A stretch of 64,000 nt of DNA from an uncultured Bacteroidia bacterium. GTDB taxonomy: Bacteria > Bacteroidota > Bacteroidia > Bacteroidales > UBA932. Position 1 is the stretch's first letter. Each line of letters begins with the position of its first letter. Location: assembly GCA_902780935.1 (NCBI GenBank), contig CACZHP010000002.1, positions 62,001-126,000 of the forward strand, in the 5' to 3' direction. The translations under genes and the position numbers were made by a program. The notes beneath the pieces were generated by a model, which saw nothing but the letters and a program-made list of their open reading frames with translations, had not been told where the DNA came from and did no database searches. Of the stretch, positions 58,368 to 64,000 are shown one piece after another.

Positions 58368-59359
58368 TGGAACTTTATGAATATGCCAGGCCGGGCCTGA
58401 TGGCCGGCAAGACAATTCTTTATGTACATGGATTCGCGTCGAGCGGACAGACTGGGAGCGTTCATACGCTCCGGCTGCTCCTGCCCGACGCGGCCGTTAT
58501 TGCCCCTGACCTGCCTGTTGAGCCGGAGGAGGCTATGACGTTGCTCCGTTCGGTCGTGGCTTCGGAAAAACCGGATTTGGTCATCGGTACCTCGATGGGT
58601 GGGATGTATTCCGAGATGCTTTACGGGATCGATCGGATCATTGTCAACCCTGCTTTCCAGCTGGCTGACACTTTGCTGAAAAACAATGGTTTAGGTCGTA
58701 GGGAGTTCCATAACAAAAGGGTTGATGGGGAGACTTCGTTCCTTGTCACCAAGACTCTTCTGGAGCATTTCAGAGAGGTCTCGTCGCGGTGTTTCTCTCG
58801 GGCTCCGGAAGATTGTGACCGTGTTTTTGGCTTATTCGGAACTCGTGACAACCTTGTCCACACCTTTGATCTGTTCCGGGAACACTATCCGCAGGCTATT
58901 CATTTTGACGGGGAACACCATCTGAATGACTCGGTGATTGTCCATTCCCTTCTTCCTGTGATACAGAGGATTGATGACCGGCAGAATGGAGTGTCACGTC
59001 CAGTTTTGTTCATTTCCTTGAGTGACAGGCTTGTGAATCATTCGAGCGGGATGAGGGGAGCGGTGGAGACTTTGTGCCGGAGTTATGAGGTCCATATTGT
59101 CGCCTCGGTTGATTACAATTGTCCTGGGCAGTGTGAGGAAGTGTTCCGTTGGTGCGAGGACAACCTCGGTGTTCCGGTTTGGAACCGAGTTGAGATCTGC
59201 AATCACAAGAATCTGATTCTGGCTGATTATCTGATTGACGCCGAGCTGGAAACTGCTGGTGGCCAGGACTTTATGGGTACGCTTGTCCACTTCGGCTCCG
59301 ACGCCTTCAAGACCTGGGAAGACGTCCTCACCTTCTTCTCCCGCCTCGGCGGCCAGTGA
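58367..59359 (+). CDS. YqiA-like esterase fused to a 5'-nucleotidase-like HAD domain
   Basis: A 330-residue fusion. Residues 15 to about 200 are a YqiA/YcfP-type hydrolase: ILYVHGFASSGQTG, LVIGTSMGGMYSEML (nucleophile Ser in GTSMGG) and FDGEHHLND with a likely catalytic His. From about residue 208 a second domain resembles deoxyribonucleotidase-like HAD proteins (PVWNRVEICNHKNLILADYLIDAE, GTLVHFGSDAFKTWEDVLTFF), but its first motif reads LFISLSDRL in place of DxDxV, so catalysis is doubtful. Translation is coupled to the acyl-CoA dehydrogenase gene (TAATG). Confidence 0.75.
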   Translation: MELYEYARPGLMAGKTILYVHGFASSGQTGSVHTLRLLLPDAAVIAPDLPVEPEEAMTLLRSVVASEKPDLVIGTSMGGMYSEMLYGIDRIIVNPAFQLADTLLKNNGLGRREFHNKRVDGETSFLVTKTLLEHFREVSSRCFSRAPEDCDRVFGLFGTRDNLVHTFDLFREHYPQAIHFDGEHHLNDSVIVHSLLPVIQRIDDRQNGVSRPVLFISLSDRLVNHSSGMRGAVETLCRSYEVHIVASVDYNCPGQCEEVFRWCEDNLGVPVWNRVEICNHKNLILADYLIDAELETAGGQDFMGTLVHFGSDAFKTWEDVLTFFSRLGGQ

Positions 59360-59374
59360 ATTCACCTGCCCAGC

Positions 59375-60430
59375 TCAGTCGGCGGGGAAGGTGATGGCGG
59401 CTTGGCGGCGGATCTCGTCCATGATGCGGGCGACGGACAGGGAATTGGCCAGGGAGTTGTTGCGGGACTCAAGGGAGCCGTTTTCAATAATGTCGATGAA
59501 CTCCTTGAATTCGCAGAGGTACTCATCCGGATCGCAAGGTACGGTGATGTCTTGCTTTGCCGGCCCGCTTGACCGTCCCGAAGTCGGCGCCCCTCTTTGT
59601 ATGAGCTCCACTTGGCGTGTTATGTGGATCTGGTCCAGCGAAATGATTCCCTTGTCGCAGGAAATCTCGGTGCGGAGTCTTGAGTCAGCGATCTTGGAAT
59701 AGACCGCGCTGGCGGTCATCCCGTCATATTCAAAAAGCACAGCGCCCTGGAGATCGATCGGACTCATTCCCCTTGAGGTCGGGACATTGACTGTCAAGAC
59801 ATTAGCCTTGATCCCGGAAGGCATCCCAAAGAGGGCGACCATAGGGTAGATCGGGTATATTCCGATGTCAGTCAAGGCCCCGCCGGAGCGGTCAGGATTG
59901 AATGAGCTCGGGACAGGGGAGTCCTCCTCGCCAGCGAGGATCCTTTTCAGAAGGTCGTATTTCGAGGAATATTGGCAGAAGACTCCGGAATAATTCCTGA
60001 CGGGTCCCATCTCCTTCAGGCGTTCCTGGACCATGCGGAAGTTGGGGCTCAAGGTCGAGATCATCGCCTCCATCAGGGCCACGCCGTTCCTCTTTGCAGC
60101 GGCGATCATCTCGCTGACCTCCAAAGCGTTGGAAGCCAACGGCTTCTCGCAAAGGACGTGCTTGCCCTTATTCATGCAACGGATCGCGATGTCGTGGTGG
60201 GTGTGGTTCGGCGTACCGATATAGATGGCATCGATCGAAGGATCCGAAGCCATCTCGTCGATGTCCGTGAATGTCTTTGGAATATTGTGGCTGGCGGCGA
60301 AAGCCAACGCGTTCTCCTTTGTGCGGGAACATACCGCGGCGGCCTCAAAACGGGGCTCCAACACCGCCCCTTTCAGCACCCAGTCGCTTATTCTCCCGGT
60401 GCCGACTATTCCGAACCTTGTCTTTCTCAT
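59375..60430 (-). CDS. Gfo/Idh/MocA family oxidoreductase
   Basis: A 351-residue NAD(P)-dependent dehydrogenase, usually acting on sugars or inositols. FGIVGTGRISDWVLKGA is the N-terminal Rossmann motif; DAIYIGTPNHTHHDIAIRCMNKGKHVLCEKPLASNALE carries the family EKP motif, and GGALTDIGIYPIYPMVALFG provides the later catalytic-site residues, with Asp and Tyr in the place of the usual D-x-G-x-H. The substrate is unknown. It overlaps the upstream gene by 4 bases. Confidence 0.92.
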   Translation of the reverse strand: MRKTRFGIVGTGRISDWVLKGAVLEPRFEAAAVCSRTKENALAFAASHNIPKTFTDIDEMASDPSIDAIYIGTPNHTHHDIAIRCMNKGKHVLCEKPLASNALEVSEMIAAAKRNGVALMEAMISTLSPNFRMVQERLKEMGPVRNYSGVFCQYSSKYDLLKRILAGEEDSPVPSSFNPDRSGGALTDIGIYPIYPMVALFGMPSGIKANVLTVNVPTSRGMSPIDLQGAVLFEYDGMTASAVYSKIADSRLRTEISCDKGIISLDQIHITRQVELIQRGAPTSGRSSGPAKQDITVPCDPDEYLCEFKEFIDIIENGSLESRNNSLANSLSVARIMDEIRRQAAITFPAD

Positions 60431-61059
60431 TTCAGCGCCCCTCTCTCCTCAAGGTAGTCCTCGATCAGGGTTTTGGCGTTCGGTTTGGCTGCCTCATTGA
60501 CGGTCAGGAACTCGCGGGAGTAGCGGACGTAGGTCTCCCTGGCCTTGCCGGAAAGCTCCGGCTCGATCAGGACCAGTCCCTGGATCTTATGGCCGAGCCT
60601 TGATACGGCCTTGACAATCTCGTTGCCGCAGGAAGAGTCGCAGATGATGAACACCATGTCGTCCTGCACCATCTTTTCTTTACGCAGCCGCTTTACAAGG
60701 GCCTCGGCATCCTTTTCGTCGGCACGGAAACCGCAGGTGTAACCTATCAACCCGGCAGGAACGAGAGACTTGATGAGATTCTCGGGCCACTCGGTCTTGA
60801 GCGGCTCATGGAAGAATATCACCAGCGGCATGGCGTCGTCGCCGCCGATGTAATTGCCTTCAGAGTCAGCGGGTTTGAAAACCTTGCCGAAGACCTTCTC
60901 GCCGCCGATATAGTAGCTCATCTCTTCTACGATTATCTTGGAGCCGGTAGGAGATATGACCCTTCCTCTCGGGCCGTTATTTTTCATCTGGTTCAGGCTC
61001 ACGATCCCCAGAAGGGCGAGGATAATGACCGATACGATTGATAGAATTACCTTTTTCAT
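60427..61059 (-). CDS. Membrane-anchored alpha/beta hydrolase-like protein
   Basis: A 210-residue protein with an N-terminal membrane segment (ILSIVSVIILALLGIVSLN) and an extracytoplasmic part. AMPLVIFFHEPLK resembles the oxyanion-strand region of dienelactone-hydrolase-like enzymes, and FIICDSSCGNEIVKAV the nucleophile elbow, but the GxSxG motif is altered and no C-terminal catalytic His is seen: it is short and may be inactive. It is co-transcribed with the Gfo/Idh/MocA gene. The family call is tentative. Confidence 0.6.
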   Translation of the reverse strand: MKKVILSIVSVIILALLGIVSLNQMKNNGPRGRVISPTGSKIIVEEMSYYIGGEKVFGKVFKPADSEGNYIGGDDAMPLVIFFHEPLKTEWPENLIKSLVPAGLIGYTCGFRADEKDAEALVKRLRKEKMVQDDMVFIICDSSCGNEIVKAVSRLGHKIQGLVLIEPELSGKARETYVRYSREFLTVNEAAKPNAKTLIEDYLEERGALK

Positions 61060-61064
61060 GGAAT

Positions 61065-61072
61065 CAAAAATA
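61065..61072 (-). promoter_or_regulatory. -7 box TATTTTTG before the hydrolase-like gene
   Basis: TAnnTTTG match with only 5 bases to the ATG at 61059, a candidate leaderless start. Confidence 0.45.
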
Positions 61073-61110
61073 AGTCTTTTTATCGAATAATTCTTAAATT
61101 AGCGAATTAA

Positions 61111-61893
61111 ATGGAATCTATTGGTAAAAAGATGATGGGGTCAAGGAAGTTTTTGGGGCTGATTCTTGTCGTTTTGTCGCTAAGTCTCTCTCAGGGCTGT
61201 GCCGTGCGGGAGAGTGTCGCCGCTACCGGGAACATTGTCCAGACGTATTTCACTATAGATGAGATGCCAGATCTCGTGAGGTGCCTTCCCGCGCCTCCCG
61301 CTTGGGGAAGTGTGGAGTTCCAATACGATTCTATCCGTTATTTCTGGGGAAAAGGGCTGCGCTCCGATCCCGAGCGAGCCAAGATGGCCGCCGGAGATGC
61401 CGTGTGGACCCTTGACGCTCTTTTCGGGAGCTTCAGGGACCAGTTCGGTATGACTGTCTCGAAAGAGACCACTCCTCAGATTTGGAAACTGCTGGAAACC
61501 AGCATATCCACAACCGATCTCATCCGTGTTCGTCCCAAAGCCCATTTCATGAGGAAGCGTCCGTTTGAATATTTCGACGACCATATCCTGACCCCTTGGG
61601 AGGAAGATGATCTCAGGGGAGAGGGTTCATATCCTTCAGGCCATACGATCCGGGGATGGTGCGCCGCGCTGCTCCTTGCCGAGATAAACCCATCCGCCGC
61701 AAATGAGATTTTCGCCCGGGGATGGGAATACGGCGAGAGCCGCGTCATCGTAGGAGCCCACTGGCAGAGCGATGTGGATGCCAGCAGGGCGGCCGCCAGC
61801 ATTGCCTACGACAAACTTCAGACAAGCCCGGCTTTCAGAAAGCAGATGGCCAGGGCGGTCAAGGAATTCAAAAGATTATCTGTAAAGCATTAG
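61111..61893 (+). CDS. Class A acid phosphatase (PAP2 superfamily), lipoprotein-like
   Basis: A 260-residue exported phosphatase. The signal LGLILVVLSLSLSQGC ends with a lipobox Cys near residue 30. The vanadium-haloperoxidase/PAP2 signature is complete: KAHFMRKRP (KX6RP), GSYPSGHT and SRVIVGAHWQSDV (SRX5HX3D). WTLDALFGSFRDQFG and similar segments resemble PhoN-type class A acid phosphatases. It should dephosphorylate small phosphoesters in the periplasm. It is followed 17 bases later by a barrel gene. Confidence 0.92.
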   Translation: MESIGKKMMGSRKFLGLILVVLSLSLSQGCAVRESVAATGNIVQTYFTIDEMPDLVRCLPAPPAWGSVEFQYDSIRYFWGKGLRSDPERAKMAAGDAVWTLDALFGSFRDQFGMTVSKETTPQIWKLLETSISTTDLIRVRPKAHFMRKRPFEYFDDHILTPWEEDDLRGEGSYPSGHTIRGWCAALLLAEINPSAANEIFARGWEYGESRVIVGAHWQSDVDASRAAASIAYDKLQTSPAFRKQMARAVKEFKRLSVKH

Positions 61894-61910
61894 TGATAGA
61901 TTAAAAGAAC

Positions 61911-62648
61911 ATGAAAAGATTCTTCTCAATCGTTGCTCTCGCGACAATCGTTAGCTTCGGGCTATCCGCCCAAAACAACTTTGAATTTGGTGAGGACGCC
62001 GATTTCTCCATCAGGAAAGGTGCTTTCTCCGCTGAAACTGTAAGTTATGTCGCTTTCGGCGACCACAACATCATTGATGCGGACGCTGATTTCCAGAACA
62101 ACAAGGGAAAGGCTTTGACCGAGTTTTTCATGAATATTGTCGAGCTCAGGGTGCATCCTTACGAGACCGGCATGTTCACCCTTGGCGTGGACTTCGATTG
62201 GGATTACTATCGCCTGAGGAACACCTACTTCTGGCAGCCTGACGCTTCCAAGGAGAAGGTCACCATAGCTTCGATGGAAAACTCCGGCCTGAAAAGGATC
62301 AAGAAGTCCCGGCTTTCCGTCCGGACCGTTTCGGTGCCGCTCGCTTTCGAGCAATCTTTTGATAAGTTCACTTTGAGATTGGGTGCCGCCGCAGAGTATA
62401 ACTTCCCGGCTATCAGCAGGTTCAAGGGCGAAACCAGAGACGGGACTACCCTCAAGGAGTGGAAGGACGGGGAACACTTCTCCAAACAGATCAAGACCAG
62501 GCCGTTCACTTATAACGTCTTTGGAGCCCTTTCGTTCGGAGGCATAGGCGTCTATGTGAAGTATTGCCCGGTCACCCAGTTCGAGGAAGGTTTCGGGCCT
62601 CAGTTCAAGTCCATTACTTTTGGGATCATCAGCGGCCTGGGAATGTAA
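61911..62648 (+). CDS. Outer-membrane beta-barrel protein
   Basis: A 245-residue exported protein. Residues 1-20 (RFFSIVALATIVSFGLSAQ) form a signal peptide. The mature part alternates polar and hydrophobic residues in long strands (VELRVHPYETGMFTLGVDFDW, RLSVRTVSVPLAFEQSF, FTLRLGAAAEYNF, GIGVYVKYCPVTQF and the end FGIISGLGM), like PorT-type barrels of Bacteroidota. The C-terminal strand after GFGPQFKSITFG fits an assembly signal. It is probably co-transcribed with the phosphatase gene; function is unknown. Confidence 0.8.
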   Translation: MKRFFSIVALATIVSFGLSAQNNFEFGEDADFSIRKGAFSAETVSYVAFGDHNIIDADADFQNNKGKALTEFFMNIVELRVHPYETGMFTLGVDFDWDYYRLRNTYFWQPDASKEKVTIASMENSGLKRIKKSRLSVRTVSVPLAFEQSFDKFTLRLGAAAEYNFPAISRFKGETRDGTTLKEWKDGEHFSKQIKTRPFTYNVFGALSFGGIGVYVKYCPVTQFEEGFGPQFKSITFGIISGLGM

Positions 62649-62660
62649 GGATACTGAAAG

Positions 62661-64000
62661 ATGAACCCGTTTTCACGTCTTTCCGAGAGGAATCTTCTCC
62701 TGGTGCTCAGCGTTGTCACAGGACTCGTCGTGGGTCTTGCCGCTGTCATCCTGAAGACTCTTATCAGCCTCATCCAACGAGGGCTGGGCGGGGCTTTCGG
62801 AGGGCTTTGGAACGGGGTTGTATATTATATCGCGCTGCCTGGAGTCGGAATGCTCCTGGCGCTGCTCTTTTGCCGTTACCTTCTCAAGGACAATATCGGT
62901 CACGGTGTCACGAAGGCTCTTCAAGCTGTTTCCAGGCATGATTCCAGGATAAAACCTCATAATACCTGGTCTTCGATAGCCGCCAGCTCTGTCACGATCG
63001 GATTTGGAGGCTCGGTCGGTGCGGAGGCTCCCATCGTTTATACCGGTGCCGCGATCGGATCCAATTTCGCCCGGAAGGCGGGAATGTCTTACAGGAGCAT
63101 GACCATCCTGCTGGGCTGTGGGGCAGCCGCTGCGGTGGCGGGAATATTCAAGGCTCCTCTCGCTGGAGTGCTTTTCGTGTTGGAGATACTCCTTTTCAAT
63201 ATCTCCATGAACTCGATGATGCCCCTGCTGCTCTCGACGGTTTCCGCCACGGTGGTGTCTTATATATTCCTCGGCAAGAGCACACCTTTCGAATGTACCC
63301 TGACCCCATTCAACCTCGCGAATATTCCTTTCTACCTCATTCTGGGAATATTCTGCGGCGGGTGCTCGATCTACTTCATAAGGACGACCCTCTGGCTTGA
63401 GGATAAGATCGGCAAGATGCGGAACGCGTTTCTCCGCTGGGGTTTTTGCGCCCTCGGGCTCGGGCTCCTGATATTCCTCTTCCCTCAACTTCACGGGGAA
63501 GGCTATGACTCACTCGGCGTTCTGCTGAATGGAAAGGAGCTTTCGCTGGAGGGGCAGACTCCCTTGGCTTTCTTGTCAAGGAGCCCATGGTCGGTGCCTG
63601 TGTTCTTCCTGCTGATACTGCTGCTGAAAGTCTTCTCTATGACTCTGACCAATGCTGGCGGTGGAGTGGGCGGTACTTTCGGTCCCACCCTTTTCGTAGG
63701 TGCCATCGCTGGGTTTGTCGTGGCGAGGACACTTAACCTCATGCTTTCCGGCACGGCATTGTCCGTTCCCGAGCAGAATTTCGTTCTGGTTGGAATGGCC
63801 GGTCTGATGGCCGGGGTCATGCAGGCCCCGATGACGGCGATCTTCCTGATAGCCGAGATCTCAGGGGGGTATGACTTGTTCCTGCCCCTGATCCTCACTG
63901 CTACGATCGCTTTCGGCACCACCAGACTTGTGGAGAAGTATTCGATCTACACCAAGCGAATAGCCCAGCGTGGGGAACTCCTCACCCACGACAGTGACCA
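62661..64000 (+). CDS. ClC-type chloride channel or H+/Cl- antiporter (3' end outside window)
   Basis: From ATG at 62661 the frame is open for 446 codons to the window edge. The selectivity motifs are GSVGAEAPIVYTGAAIGS, with the gating Glu retained but the usual GxEGP altered to GAEAP, AAAAVAGIFKAPLAGVLFVLEI, NAGGGVGGTFGPTLFVGAIAG and GMAGLMAGVMQAPMTAIFLIAEISG. About ten hydrophobic helices are visible. The truncated C-terminus may hold CBS domains. Retention of the gating Glu allows either channel or antiporter. It is 12 bases after the barrel gene. Confidence 0.93.
   Translation, partial: MNPFSRLSERNLLLVLSVVTGLVVGLAAVILKTLISLIQRGLGGAFGGLWNGVVYYIALPGVGMLLALLFCRYLLKDNIGHGVTKALQAVSRHDSRIKPHNTWSSIAASSVTIGFGGSVGAEAPIVYTGAAIGSNFARKAGMSYRSMTILLGCGAAAAVAGIFKAPLAGVLFVLEILLFNISMNSMMPLLLSTVSATVVSYIFLGKSTPFECTLTPFNLANIPFYLILGIFCGGCSIYFIRTTLWLEDKIGKMRNAFLRWGFCALGLGLLIFLFPQLHGEGYDSLGVLLNGKELSLEGQTPLAFLSRSPWSVPVFFLLILLLKVFSMTLTNAGGGVGGTFGPTLFVGAIAGFVVARTLNLMLSGTALSVPEQNFVLVGMAGLMAGVMQAPMTAIFLIAEISGGYDLFLPLILTATIAFGTTRLVEKYSIYTKRIAQRGELLTHDSD

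Overview
The window looks like chromosomal DNA from a bacterium of the order Bacteroidales (phylum Bacteroidota) with a moderately high GC content. Signs of this are promoters with the Bacteroidota -7 box TAnnTTTG, very few Shine-Dalgarno sequences, two-copy HU-like (CCDC81-type) domains, a NigD-like lipoprotein, a DUF4922 domain, PorT-like outer-membrane barrels and a type III glutamine synthetase. A gut or rumen relative of Rikenellaceae or Cryptobacteroides is a guess, not a demonstrated assignment. Genes are tightly packed in long operons and no gap between genes exceeds 300 bases.

Layout. 1-1882: the start of a PlsC-like acyltransferase gene (truncated by the window edge), a bile acid/Na+ symporter family protein, and tRNA-Asn with its terminator. 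1989-12321: one nine-gene operon, from an HU-like membrane protein through a Nudix hydrolase, a DUF4922-SpoIID fusion, AmpG-like permease, NamZ-like muramidase, a Ser/Arg-repeat secreted protein, an AmgK-like kinase fused to a RapZ-like domain, and MurU, to MscL. Its core reads as cell-wall sugar recycling to UDP-MurNAc. 12305-16567: NhaC antiporter, then a NigD-like lipoprotein, an ECF sigma factor and a candidate anti-sigma/beta-barrel fusion. 16560-27894: an eight-gene minus-strand operon joining a sugar kinase, dipeptide epimerase, transglutaminase and GATE-type membrane protein to the complete histidine-to-glutamate pathway (FtcD, HutU, HutH, HutI). 27965-39533: mixed genes, including a DUF418-isomerase fusion, Dtd, DinB, an exonuclease, a truncated WYL regulator, a half-size PLD nuclease, a UvrD helicase, a peroxiredoxin and a five-gene operon with carbonic anhydrase and a prolyl-tRNA editing protein.

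39689-43616 is the most distinctive accessory stretch. It holds a candidate type IV restriction enzyme (PUA-like reader plus Mrr nuclease) followed by AT-richer genes: an unknown protein, an 83-residue peptide with a Thr/Asp/Glu-rich tail, an ATP-grasp ligase translationally coupled to it, and a membrane protein. This is a candidate graspetide (ester/amide-linked RiPP) biosynthetic locus. 43660-48278 holds an LRR lipoprotein, a putative DNA-binding protein, a divergent membrane Ser/Thr kinase and an outer-membrane protein, ending opposite a low-molecular-weight tyrosine phosphatase.

48360-64000: a small porin-like protein; PurF, PyrG and GlnN, a glutamine-nitrogen operon; a divergent EtfB-EtfA-acyl-CoA dehydrogenase operon ending in an esterase-nucleotidase fusion; a Gfo/Idh/MocA oxidoreductase; a class A acid phosphatase; a barrel protein; and a ClC channel truncated by the window edge. 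Five genes have a -7 box only 3 to 5 bases before the start codon, which suggests leaderless transcripts.
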